Source of the DNA: SZAS-79 sp965279075
Lineage (GTDB): Bacteria > Pseudomonadota > Gammaproteobacteria > Burkholderiales > SG8-39
NCBI GenBank assembly: GCA_965279075.1
Contig: CBDIHI010000010.1
Location: 496,001 to 560,000, forward strand
Reading direction: 5' to 3'
DNA: 64,000 nt
Shown here in pieces: positions 43,541 through 53,538 of this stretch (positions within the stretch are counted from its first letter, which is position 1; every line of letters starts with the position of its first letter). Below the pieces are notes generated by a model. It ran no database searches, was not told the DNA's origin, and was given only the letters and a program-made list of their open reading frames with translations. The position numbers and the translations under genes were made by a program.

Positions 43541-44602
43541 ATGCGCGCCGACCCAGGCAGTCCAGCCGGTCCCCTCTCGCTAGCGGCCATAGTCGGCCGC
43601 CTCGGGGGAAGGGTGGCGGGAGATCCTTCCGTGACCGTATCGCAGGTGGGTTCCCTGGAAAACGCCGCAGCGGGGCAGATCGCTTTTTTCTCCAATCCGC
43701 GCTACAAGGCGAAACTCGCCACAACGAAGGCTTCAGCCGTAGTGCTGTCTCCCGCCGCTGAGGGCCTGACCCCGCTGCCGCGCATCGTATCGGACAACCC
43801 CTACGCCTACTTCGCGCACCTGTCGCGCCTTTTCAACCCGGATGGCGACCCGATTCCCGGCATCCATGCGACCGCCGTGGTATCCCCGGAGGCGGTTGTC
43901 TCTCCCACAGCGCATATCGGCGCGGGGTCAGTCATAGCCGCCGGCGCGAGCATCGGCCACAGGACCCTGATCGGGGCGGGAAGCTATATCGGCGAGAGCG
44001 CAAGTATCGCGGACGACTGCAGGCTGCATCCTTCGGTGGTCGTCCAGCAGGGCTGCCGGATCGGGTCGCGGGCGATCCTTCATCCCGGGGTAGTGATAGG
44101 CGGCGACGGGTTCGGGATCGCGAAGGAGGGGGAGCGCTGGGTAAAGATCCCGCAGATCGGGAAGGTCGTAATCGGGGACGACGTGGAGATCGGCGCCAAC
44201 ACCACCATAGATCGTGGTGCGATCGACGACACGATCCTTGAGGATGGGGTGAAGCTCGACAACCAGATCCAGATCGGCCACAACTGCCGGATCGGTGCGC
44301 ATACCGCGATGGCGGGGTGCGTGGCGGTGGCGGGCAGCGCAAGGATCGGGCGCAACTGCTCGATCGGGGCGAGTGCGCTGATCCTCGGGCATCTCACCAT
44401 CCCCGACGATACGGTGATATCCGCGGCGACCGTGATTTCCAGGTCGTTGCGCAAGTCCGGAACGTATACCGGCATGTACCCGGCCGACGAGAACAGCGCG
44501 TGGGCGAGGAATACCGCGTACGTGAGGCACCTGTCCGCGCTTGCGGACCGGATCAAGGCGCTTGAGAAGCGATTGTCAGACAAGGAGAACACGGATGAGT
44601 GA
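43541..44602 (+). CDS. lpxD: UDP-3-O-(3-hydroxyacyl)glucosamine N-acyltransferase
   Basis: LpxD performs the third step of lipid A synthesis. The 353-residue protein has the N-terminal uridine-binding domain (LGGRVAGDPSVTVSQVGSLE, AGQIAFFSNPRYKAKL), then a left-handed beta-helix of hexapeptide repeats. The catalytic His is in the QIGHNCRIGAHTAMAG stretch. There is a short C-terminal helical extension. Its stop overlaps the fabZ start by 8 nt. Confidence 0.96.
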   Translation: MRADPGSPAGPLSLAAIVGRLGGRVAGDPSVTVSQVGSLENAAAGQIAFFSNPRYKAKLATTKASAVVLSPAAEGLTPLPRIVSDNPYAYFAHLSRLFNPDGDPIPGIHATAVVSPEAVVSPTAHIGAGSVIAAGASIGHRTLIGAGSYIGESASIADDCRLHPSVVVQQGCRIGSRAILHPGVVIGGDGFGIAKEGERWVKIPQIGKVVIGDDVEIGANTTIDRGAIDDTILEDGVKLDNQIQIGHNCRIGAHTAMAGCVAVAGSARIGRNCSIGASALILGHLTIPDDTVISAATVISRSLRKSGTYTGMYPADENSAWARNTAYVRHLSALADRIKALEKRLSDKENTDE

Positions 44603-45050
44603 CGCGATGGACATTGGAGACGTACTCGAGCACCTCCCGCATCGCTACCCGTTCCTGCTGATCGACCGCATACGCTCGATAGAGCTCGGCAAGCGGATCC
44701 TTGCGCTGAAGAACGTCACGGTCAACGAACCCTTCTTCCAGGGCCACTTTCCCGGGCGCCCGATCATGCCGGGAGTCCTGATCCTCGAGGCCATGGCACA
44801 GGCGGCGGGGATCCTCGTGTTCCGCACGCAGGGCGACAAGCCTGACGTCAATTCCGTCTACTACCTCGCCGGAATCGACAAGGCCCGCTTCAAGAAGCCG
44901 GTCGTGCCGGGTGACCAGCTCGAGATCGAGGTCACACTCGAGCGCGGCGTCCGCGGCGTCTGGAAGTTCGCGTGTACGGCACGGGTGGACGGCGGCGTGG
45001 TGTGCGAGGCCGAGATGCTGTGCTCGGTGCGCAAGGCCCCCGGCGCCTGA
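44595..45050 (+). CDS. fabZ: 3-hydroxyacyl-[acyl-carrier-protein] dehydratase FabZ
   Basis: A hot-dog-fold dehydratase of fatty acid elongation; its substrates are also the acyl donors for LpxA and LpxD. The 151-residue product has LEHLPHRYPFLLIDRI and the active-site stretch QGHFPGRPIMPGVLILEAMAQ with catalytic His and Glu. The ATG at 44595 is preceded by AAGGAG. It sits inside the lpxD-fabZ-lpxA-lpxB run, the usual arrangement. Confidence 0.97.
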   Translation: MSDAMDIGDVLEHLPHRYPFLLIDRIRSIELGKRILALKNVTVNEPFFQGHFPGRPIMPGVLILEAMAQAAGILVFRTQGDKPDVNSVYYLAGIDKARFKKPVVPGDQLEIEVTLERGVRGVWKFACTARVDGGVVCEAEMLCSVRKAPGA

Positions 45051-45061
45051 GCGGGCAGGGC

Positions 45062-45835
45062 GTGGCCATCCATCCCACCGCCGTCGTCCATCCGGGCGCA
45101 CGGATCGCTGCGGGCGTCGAAGTCGGCGCCTATTCCATCATCGGCGAGCACGCGAGCATTGCCGAAGGATGTTCGCTGGGGCCGCACGTCGTCCTCGAAG
45201 GCCGCATCTCAATCGGCCCGAACAATCGCATCCACGCGTTCGCATGCCTCGGCGGCGCGCCGCAGGACAAGAAGTACGCCGGCGAGCCGACCTCGGTCGA
45301 GATCGGGGAGGGCAACACCATTCGCGAATATGTCACGATCAACCGCGGGACGGCCCAGGACGCGGGGGTCACCCGCGTGGGCAACGACAACTGGATCATG
45401 GCCTACGTGCATTTCGCCCACGACTGCCAGATCGGAAACCACACCATCTTCGCCAACGCTTGCCAGATCGCCGGGCACGTCCACGTCGGGGATTGGGCCA
45501 TCCTCGGGGCGACCACGCTGGTCCATCAGTTCGTGAAGATCGGGGCGCACAGCTTCACCGCCATGGGCACTTTCCTGCAGCAGGACCTGCCGCCTTTCGT
45601 CACTGCCGCCGGCAATACCGCCAAGCCTTACGGCATCAACAGCGAAGGCCTGCGCAGGCGTGGATTCTCCCCGGAGGCCATAGCGGCGATCAAGAAGGCG
45701 TACAAGGTCCTCTACCGATCGGGCCTCACGCTTGAGCAGGCCAAGCAGGCCCTGAAAGACCAGTCCGCGGAATTTTCCGAGGTCGGGGTGCTGCTCGACT
45801 TCCTCGGGATTTCGACCCGCGGGATCGTGCGATGA
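45062..45835 (+). CDS. lpxA: Acyl-[ACP]--UDP-N-acetylglucosamine O-acyltransferase
   Basis: LpxA starts lipid A synthesis by acylating UDP-GlcNAc. The 257-residue protein is a left-handed beta-helix beginning IHPTAVVHPGARIAAGVEVG. The catalytic His is residue 120 in VHFAHDCQIGNHTIFAN, and the C-terminal helical domain begins RRRGFSPEAIAAIKKAYK. The start is GTG at 45062, 11 nt after fabZ, following a GGGCAGGG sequence. Confidence 0.96.
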   Translation: MAIHPTAVVHPGARIAAGVEVGAYSIIGEHASIAEGCSLGPHVVLEGRISIGPNNRIHAFACLGGAPQDKKYAGEPTSVEIGEGNTIREYVTINRGTAQDAGVTRVGNDNWIMAYVHFAHDCQIGNHTIFANACQIAGHVHVGDWAILGATTLVHQFVKIGAHSFTAMGTFLQQDLPPFVTAAGNTAKPYGINSEGLRRRGFSPEAIAAIKKAYKVLYRSGLTLEQAKQALKDQSAEFSEVGVLLDFLGISTRGIVR

Positions 45836-45873
45836 GGGGGAGGGCGCCGAACGCGATGGAGGCGGGCGCGTAG

Positions 45874-47055
45874 ATGGGGAATACCAGGATCGCGTGCGTC
45901 GCCGGGGAAGCCTCGGGAGACCTGCTGGGGGGGCATCTCGTCGGCGCGCTGCAGGCGCGGCGCCCCGGCCTTGCGTTCGGCGGCATAGGCGGGCCGCGCA
46001 TGACCGGGCAAGGGTTCGACAGCTATTTCCCGATGGAAAAACTCGCAGTGCGGGGTTATGTCGAGGTCCTGCGACATTACCGCGAGATCATGGCCATCCG
46101 GCGGGACTTGCTCGCAAGGCTGCTCGACGAGCGCCCCAGCCTTTTCATCGGCATCGATGCGCCGGATTTCAACCTCGATCTCGAGCATCGCCTGAAGTCG
46201 GCAGGCATCCCGGCCGTCCACTACGTCGGCCCATCGATCTGGGCGTGGCGACGCTGGCGGCTGAAGCGGATTGCGCGCTCCGTTTCGCACATGCTCGTGC
46301 TGTTCCCGTTCGAAACGGAGATCTACCGCGCCGCGGGCGTGCCGGTGACCTACGTAGGGCATCCGGCCGCGGACATGGTCCCGCTGGACGTGAACAAGGC
46401 GGCCGCGAAGGAACAATTGAGGCTCCCGTCCGGAAAGATGGTCGTGGCCCTGCTGCCCGGGAGCCGGCAATCGGAGCTGCGCTACATGGCCGATACCTTC
46501 GTGCTCGCGGCCAAGCGCATGCATGCCGAGGCGGGAAACGACATCCATTTCGTCTGCCCGACTGCGTCCAGGCCCACTCGAGACCTGTTCGAAGAGGCAA
46601 TCCACCGCAACGACGCGCGTGAACTGCCCCTCACCCTGATGTTCGGCCATTCCCACGAGGCGCTCGCTGCGGCTGACCTCGCGCTGGTCGCCAGCGGCAC
46701 GGCGACCCTGGAGACCGCGCTCCTGAAGACACCGATGGTGATCGTCTACAAGATGTCGCCGCTGACCTGGAAGATCATGCGCCGCATGCTCTACCTGCCG
46801 TACGTCGGCCTGCCCAACGTCCTCGCCGGGGAGTTCCTCGTCGACGAGCTCCTGCAGGACGCGGCCACGCCTGAAGCACTGTCGGACGCGCTCCTTGCGC
46901 TGATGCGCGACGCGCCGCGCCAGAAGCGGCAGGTGGATCGTTTCATGGATATGCATGTGATGCTCCGCCAGGACAACGCCACCAAGGCGGCCGAGGCCGT
47001 GCTGGGCGTACTCGACGACGCGAAGTCCGGGCGCCTCGCGCGGTCCGGCGGATGA
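45874..47055 (+). CDS. lpxB: Lipid-A-disaccharide synthase
   Basis: LpxB (GT19) joins UDP-diacylglucosamine and lipid X into the lipid A disaccharide on the inner face of the membrane. The 393-residue product shows AGEASGDLLGGHLV, GIDAPDFNLDLEHRLK, PSIWAWRRWRLKRI, LLPGSRQSE and ASGTATLETALLKTPMVIVYK. GGAGG lies about 12 nt before the ATG. The stop overlaps the rnhB ATG. LpxC, LpxH and LpxK are not in the window. Confidence 0.96.
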   Translation: MGNTRIACVAGEASGDLLGGHLVGALQARRPGLAFGGIGGPRMTGQGFDSYFPMEKLAVRGYVEVLRHYREIMAIRRDLLARLLDERPSLFIGIDAPDFNLDLEHRLKSAGIPAVHYVGPSIWAWRRWRLKRIARSVSHMLVLFPFETEIYRAAGVPVTYVGHPAADMVPLDVNKAAAKEQLRLPSGKMVVALLPGSRQSELRYMADTFVLAAKRMHAEAGNDIHFVCPTASRPTRDLFEEAIHRNDARELPLTLMFGHSHEALAAADLALVASGTATLETALLKTPMVIVYKMSPLTWKIMRRMLYLPYVGLPNVLAGEFLVDELLQDAATPEALSDALLALMRDAPRQKRQVDRFMDMHVMLRQDNATKAAEAVLGVLDDAKSGRLARSGG

Positions 47056-47612
47056 AGGTCTGCGGGGTCGACGAGGCCGGGCGGGGGCCCATCGCCGGCC
47101 CTGTGTACGCCGCTGCGGTGATCCTGGACCCGGCGCGGCCGATCTCCGGCCTCAGGGATTCGAAATTGTTGAGCGAGAGGCGGCGCGACACGCTGGCCGA
47201 AGTCATTCGCGCTGATGCAGTGGCATGGTCGATCGCACATGCCACGGTCGAGGAAATCGACCGCCTTAACATCCTGCAGGCAACCCTGCTCGCGATGCGC
47301 AGGGCCGTGGAGGGGCTCGTGGTGGCACCCGACGAAGCATGGGTCGACGGCAACCGCCCGCCGATCCTGCAGGTGCCCGTGCGGACTTTCGTAGGCGGTG
47401 ACCGCCTGCACCCGTGCATTTCCGCCGCCTCGATCCTCGCGAAGACCGGCCGCGATGCGGAGATGCTCCGCCTGCACGCACTCCATCCGCAGTACGGGCT
47501 CGACCGGCACAAGGGATACCCTACGGCCGCCCACATCGCGGCGCTCGAAGCGCATGGCGCCTGCGAGATCTACCGCCGTTCCTTCGCGCCCGTGCGCCGG
47601 GTCTTGGGATGA
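47052..47612 (+). CDS. rnhB: Ribonuclease HII
   Basis: Cleaves the RNA strand of RNA-DNA hybrids, including single ribonucleotides in DNA. The 186-residue protein has the catalytic Asp-Glu pair at residues 7-8 in CGVDEAGRGPIAGPV, the LRDSKLLSERRR motif, and the SAASILAKTGRDAEM and YGLDRHKGYPTAAHIAAL segments. It starts by ATGA overlap with lpxB and ends by ATGA overlap with the next gene. Confidence 0.96.
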   Translation: MKVCGVDEAGRGPIAGPVYAAAVILDPARPISGLRDSKLLSERRRDTLAEVIRADAVAWSIAHATVEEIDRLNILQATLLAMRRAVEGLVVAPDEAWVDGNRPPILQVPVRTFVGGDRLHPCISAASILAKTGRDAEMLRLHALHPQYGLDRHKGYPTAAHIAALEAHGACEIYRRSFAPVRRVLG

Positions 47613-48400
47613 GCGTCATACGCTCGCGCGAGAATGCACGCGTAAAGGGCTGGGCACGGCTCGCGAGCGAGGCCAAGGAACGCCGCGCAAGCGGGCGGGC
47701 GCTGATCGAGGGCGTGCACCTGGTCGAGGCCTGCCTCGCCGCCGGGAACCTGCCATCGAATGTCATCGTCAGCGAATCCGGGCTCGCCCGGCCTGAGGTT
47801 TCCGGGCTGCTGGCCAGGATCCCGCTGGAGCCAGTGGTACTTGCCGACGCCGTGTTTCGTCGCATCGCCGACACGGAATCGCCGGTGGGGATCGCTGCCG
47901 AGATCGGCATCTCCCCGGCAAGGATCGACCTTGCGACCAGCCCGGGCTGCGTTTTCCTCGAAGCCATCCAGGACGCGGGCAACGTGGGCGCAATCCTGCG
48001 CAGTGCCGCTGCGTTCGGCATCCAGGACGCGGTATGCGGGCAGGGCTGCGCCGACCCGTGGTCGCCCAAGGCGCTTCGGGCCGCGATGGGCGGGCATTTC
48101 CTGCTGCGCATCGGCGCATCGGACGACCTTGCGGCCGACGTGCGCCGATTCGGCGCGCAGACCGTCTCCACCGACGCACATGCCGGGCAGCAGTTGCACG
48201 CGATCGACCTCACGGGACGGACGGGCTGGATCCTCGGCAGCGAGGGTGCGGGCGTGAGCCCCGCACTTGCAGCAGCGGCGACCCTCAGGGCGACGATCGC
48301 GGCTCCCGGGAAGGTCGAGTCGCTGAACGTTGCGGCCGCAGCCGCCATCTGCTTCTATGAGCGGCAGGCGCAACTCAGTAGACGTGGCGCTCGAGGTTGA
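47609..48400 (+). CDS. TrmH/SpoU-family RNA 2'-O-methyltransferase
   Basis: A 263-residue SPOUT-class methyltransferase. It has an N-terminal L30e-like substrate-binding domain (SRENARVKGWARLASEAKER, GRALIEGVHLVEACL) and the C-terminal trefoil-knot SAM domain with motif 1 DAGNVGAILRSAAAFG, motif 2 ILGSEGAGVS and motif 3 ESLNVAAAAAICFYE. The target RNA cannot be told from the sequence: RlmB-like, TsnR-like and TrmH-like members look alike at this level. It is the last gene of the 33-48 kb run. Its 3' end overlaps ppsR on the other strand by 26 nt. Confidence 0.88.
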   Translation: MSVIRSRENARVKGWARLASEAKERRASGRALIEGVHLVEACLAAGNLPSNVIVSESGLARPEVSGLLARIPLEPVVLADAVFRRIADTESPVGIAAEIGISPARIDLATSPGCVFLEAIQDAGNVGAILRSAAAFGIQDAVCGQGCADPWSPKALRAAMGGHFLLRIGASDDLAADVRRFGAQTVSTDAHAGQQLHAIDLTGRTGWILGSEGAGVSPALAAAATLRATIAAPGKVESLNVAAAAAICFYERQAQLSRRGARG

Positions 48401-49202
48401 TGTCCCTGAGGATCGTCGTCGCGATTTCCTCGATCGACTTGGTGGTCGAGTTGATCCAGCGGATGCCCTCCCTGCGCATCATCGCTTCCGCCTGCTGGAT
48501 CTCGAAGCGGCAATTCGACAGCTTCGCGTATTCGCTGTCCGGCCTGCGCTCCTGCCGGATCTCGCGCAGCCGCTCCGCAGTGATGGTCAGGCCGTAGAGC
48601 TTCGGGCGGTAGGTTTTCAGGACTTCGGGCAACCTGTTGCGTTCGAAATCCTCGGGGATCAGCGGGTAGTTCGCCGCCTTGATGCCGAACTGCATCGCGA
48701 GGTACAGGCTGGTCGGGGTCTTGCCGCTGCGCGACACGCCCACCAGGATCAGGTCGGCCTCGGCGAGGTCGCGGTGCGAGGCGCCGTCGTCGTGCGCCAT
48801 TGAGAAGTTGATCGCCTCGATGCGGTTCTTGTACTCCTGCTTGTCGGCGGAACTGTGCGAGCGCCCGATGGTGTGGTTGGACTTGATCCCGAGGCCCGCC
48901 TCGAGCGGGTCGATGAAGGTCTCGAAGAAGTCGATCACCAAGGCGCCCGAGCGGCGGATCACGTCTCGCGCTTCGCGGTTCACAAGCGTGGAAAACACGA
49001 TCGGCTGGCCGTTGCCTTCGGCGAGCACCTCCCGGATGCGCGGCATGCATTCCGCTTCGGCCTTCGCATGGCTGTCGATGAACGGGAGCGTGACTTCCCT
49101 GAACTCCAATCCCTCGAACTGGGTCAGCAGGCTGTGGCCCAGCATCTGCACGGTGATGCCCGTGCCGTCGGAGACGAAAAAGACGGTTCGGCGGTCGGGC
49201 AT
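48375..49202 (-). CDS. ppsR: Phosphoenolpyruvate synthase regulatory protein (PEPS kinase/phosphorylase)
   Basis: PpsR inactivates PEP synthase by ADP-dependent phosphorylation and reactivates it by Pi-dependent dephosphorylation. The 275-residue DUF299-family protein starts RRTVFFVSDGTGITVQMLGHSLL, and has the P-loop GVSRSGKTPTSLYLA near residues 151-165 and the WINSTTKSIEEIATTIL C-terminal segment. It is divergent from its target gene ppsA, the usual arrangement, with 114 nt between starts. Confidence 0.95.
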   Translation of the reverse strand: MPDRRTVFFVSDGTGITVQMLGHSLLTQFEGLEFREVTLPFIDSHAKAEAECMPRIREVLAEGNGQPIVFSTLVNREARDVIRRSGALVIDFFETFIDPLEAGLGIKSNHTIGRSHSSADKQEYKNRIEAINFSMAHDDGASHRDLAEADLILVGVSRSGKTPTSLYLAMQFGIKAANYPLIPEDFERNRLPEVLKTYRPKLYGLTITAERLREIRQERRPDSEYAKLSNCRFEIQQAEAMMRREGIRWINSTTKSIEEIATTILRDINLERHVY

Positions 49203-49316
49203 GGGACTCCGGAATCTGGTTGTGCTGGAGGCGCGCGCGGCAGGGTTTGTGCTGCGCAACAAGGGGCTACCCGATACAATATGGGTATTGGAGTCGACGG
49301 GCAACCGAGGGGCGTA

Positions 49317-51728
<2,412 letters not shown>

Positions 51729-51729
51729 A

Positions 51730-51750
51730 GCGCCCGCCTTCAGCGGGCGC
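51730..51750. terminator. Hairpin between convergent ppsA and smpB
   Basis: GCGCCCGC (51730-51737), a 5-nt loop, and GCGGGCGC (51743-51750) form a perfect 8-bp stem right after the ppsA stop; the smpB stop codon lies in the loop (51740-51742). No T-run follows on either strand, so it may be a weak or Rho-assisted 3' end. Confidence 0.5.
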
Positions 51751-52183
51751 GGATCAGCCTTTGCTTGTCACGCTGCCACTGCTTGTCGCGCTCGGCTGCG
51801 CGCTTGTCGTGGTGCTGCTTGCCTTTTGCAAGTCCCACATCGAGCTTTATGCGCCCGGCCTTGTAGTGCAGGTCGAGCGGGACCAGCGTGTAGCCGCGCT
51901 GCTCGACCTTGCCGACCAGTTTCCGGATTTCGTCCGCGTGCATCAGCAACTTGCGGGTACGTGTCGCCTCGGGATTGACGTGCGTGGAGGCGGTGGGCAA
52001 CGCGCTGATGTGCGCGCCGATCAGCCAGAGCGCGTTGTCCCGCACCACCACGTAGGCTTCGGTGATCTGCGCGCGCCCGGCGCGGATCGCCTTGACCTCC
52101 CAGCCAAGCAGCACGAGCCCCGCCTCGAAGCGCTCCTCGACGAAGTAATCGTGAAACGCCTTGCGGTTCTGGACTATGGACAT
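51740..52183 (-). CDS. smpB: SsrA-binding protein SmpB
   Basis: SmpB binds tmRNA and is needed for trans-translation on stalled ribosomes. The 147-residue product shows the family start MSIVQNRKAFHDYFVEERFEAGLVLLGWEVKAIRAGRAQI, the HVNPEATRTRKLLMHADEIRKL segment and a C-terminal basic tail (KGKQHHDKRAAERDKQWQRD) that lies in the ribosomal A-site path. tmRNA (ssrA) was looked for nearby and not seen. Divergent from ratA. Confidence 0.97.
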   Translation of the reverse strand: MSIVQNRKAFHDYFVEERFEAGLVLLGWEVKAIRAGRAQITEAYVVVRDNALWLIGAHISALPTASTHVNPEATRTRKLLMHADEIRKLVGKVEQRGYTLVPLDLHYKAGRIKLDVGLAKGKQHHDKRAAERDKQWQRDKQRLIRAR

Positions 52184-52230
52184 GGGGGAGTGCGCGTGAA
52201 GGAGTCAGGCGCGGCGGGGATTGTAGCAGC

Positions 52231-52674
52231 ATGAGCACCGTCACCCGTTCGGCCCTCGTGGGGCACAGCGCCGCGGAACTATATGCGCTGGTCGAGGACA
52301 TCGAGGCCTATCCGCGGTTCCTGCCTTGGTGCCGCGCGAGCCGGGTCCTGAGCAGGGATGGCGGCGTCACCGTGGCCGAGGTGACAGTGGGGATGAAGGG
52401 GATCCACCAGTCGTTCACCACCCGCAATACCAACCGGCCCGGGGAGTCGATCTCGCTCGAACTGGTCGATGGGCCGTTCAGCCGGTTCGGCGCCGAGTGG
52501 CGCTTCCAGCCGCTCGGGCCGGGGGCGGCCAAGATCGAATACTCGATGACATGCGAATTCTCCAGCCGCCTGCTGGCCCGCGTCCTGGAGCCCCTCTTCG
52601 ACCACATCGCCAACACGATGGTCGATGCCTTCATCCGCCGCGCCGACAGCGTCCATGGCACTGCTTCGGATTGA
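52231..52674 (+). CDS. ratA: RatA-family START-like protein (ubiquinone-binding/toxin-like)
   Basis: A 147-residue single-domain SRPBCC/START-fold protein of the RatA/Coq10 family. Conserved features: SALVGHSAAELYALVEDIEAYPRFLPWCRASRV, the WRFQPLGPGAAKIEYSMTCEFSSRLL sheet region and the C-terminal helix with FDHIANTMVDAFIRRAD. E. coli RatA was described as blocking 70S assembly; eukaryotic Coq10 homologues bind ubiquinone. Which applies here is unknown. The smpB/ratA/rnfH neighbourhood is highly conserved. Its 3' end overlaps rnfH by 20 nt. Confidence 0.9.
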   Translation: MSTVTRSALVGHSAAELYALVEDIEAYPRFLPWCRASRVLSRDGGVTVAEVTVGMKGIHQSFTTRNTNRPGESISLELVDGPFSRFGAEWRFQPLGPGAAKIEYSMTCEFSSRLLARVLEPLFDHIANTMVDAFIRRADSVHGTASD

Positions 52675-52948
52675 GGTCGTCTATGCCCTCAGGGAACGGC
52701 AGGACGTCGTGGCCGTAGACCTGGAGGAGGGCTGCCGTGCAATCGACGCCCTGCGCGCCAGCGGCCTCGCGCTCAGACATCCGGGACTCTCCCTTGCGAA
52801 TCCCGCTTTGGGGATCTTCGGGCGGAGCGTCGATCCTGCAACGCCCTTGCGGGACGGAGACAGGGTGGAGGTCTATCGTCCGCTCAGGCTGGATCCCAAG
52901 ACCGCTCGCCGGGAGAAAGCTGCGGCGAAGCGGCGTCGCCCGCCTTGA
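52655..52948 (+). CDS. rnfH: RnfH family protein (RatB-like)
   Basis: A 97-residue beta-grasp (ubiquitin-like) protein of the RnfH/UPF0125 family. It has LRIEVVYALRERQDVVAVDLEEGC at the start, GIFGRSVDPATPLRDGDRVEVYRPLRLDPK as the family signature, and a basic Lys/Arg tail. The ATG at 52655 lies within the ratA 3' end. Function is not established; it is almost always found next to ratA. Confidence 0.9.
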   Translation: MALLRIEVVYALRERQDVVAVDLEEGCRAIDALRASGLALRHPGLSLANPALGIFGRSVDPATPLRDGDRVEVYRPLRLDPKTARREKAAAKRRRPP

Positions 52949-52954
52949 GCGCGC

Positions 52955-53443
52955 CTACTTGCAGCTTTCGGCGGCGGCCTTGCGCATCTGCTCCATGCGG
53001 GCCGCGCGCTGGTCGTCGTCGAGGAAGACCGTCTCACCCTTTTCGTTGATGCTGGCGATGCGCCCCCCGCGCTCGTAACCGCGCAGGCCTTCCTGGGCCG
53101 AATCACAAGCCAGCTTGCGCTGGTCGGCTTCAGCTTGTTCCTTCGCGGACTTTTCCTGGCCCTCCTTGGCTTTAAGTTGCCGCTCCCGGTAGGCCTGCTC
53201 CTGCTCGGCCGGCGTCAGCGGGCCCTTTCTCGCATCCTTGGCGGACGCATCCTTGCCGGCCGCGGCGGGCGCAGGCGCAGCACCCGCAGGGGGCGGCTTC
53301 AGCGTCGTCGTTTTCGCGCCGGTCGGGGGGACGTCGCTGTAACGGACCTTGCCGTCCTTGTCCACCCACCGGTATGCCTGCGCCTCGGCGAGGCCGCTGG
53401 CCAGGGCCAGTGCCACCGCCAGGACTGCAATGAATGTTCGCAT
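52955..53443 (-). CDS. DUF4124 domain-containing exported protein
   Basis: A 162-residue protein with an N-terminal signal peptide (MRTFIAVLAVALALASGLAEAQA, cleavage near residue 23). The short DUF4124 domain (YRWVDKDGKVRYSDVPPTGAKT) follows, then an Ala/Pro linker and a charged, probably helical C-terminal half with two cysteines. Function is unknown. DUF4124 proteins are common in beta- and gammaproteobacteria, often in this place beside guaB. It converges on rnfH with a 6-nt gap and is divergent from guaB. Confidence 0.85.
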   Translation of the reverse strand: MRTFIAVLAVALALASGLAEAQAYRWVDKDGKVRYSDVPPTGAKTTTLKPPPAGAAPAPAAAGKDASAKDARKGPLTPAEQEQAYRERQLKAKEGQEKSAKEQAEADQRKLACDSAQEGLRGYERGGRIASINEKGETVFLDDDQRAARMEQMRKAAAESCK

Positions 53444-53506
53444 CGGGCCGTCTCCTGTTCAGTACACCCCTTCAACGCGCGAGGGGAATTTTGGCCTACA
53501 TCCACG

Positions 53507-53512
53507 TATAAT
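53507..53512 (+). promoter_or_regulatory. -10 element upstream of guaB
   Basis: A perfect TATAAT 26 nt before the guaB ATG. No convincing -35 hexamer lies 16-18 nt upstream, so activation or an atypical promoter is possible. Confidence 0.5.
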
Positions 53513-53538
53513 ACGCATTTGCGAGAAAGGCAGCTTCC

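Noticed and set aside
51740..52230. tmRNA (ssrA) next to smpB
   Set aside because: No tRNA-Ala-like ends or tag ORF could be found in the surrounding sequence.
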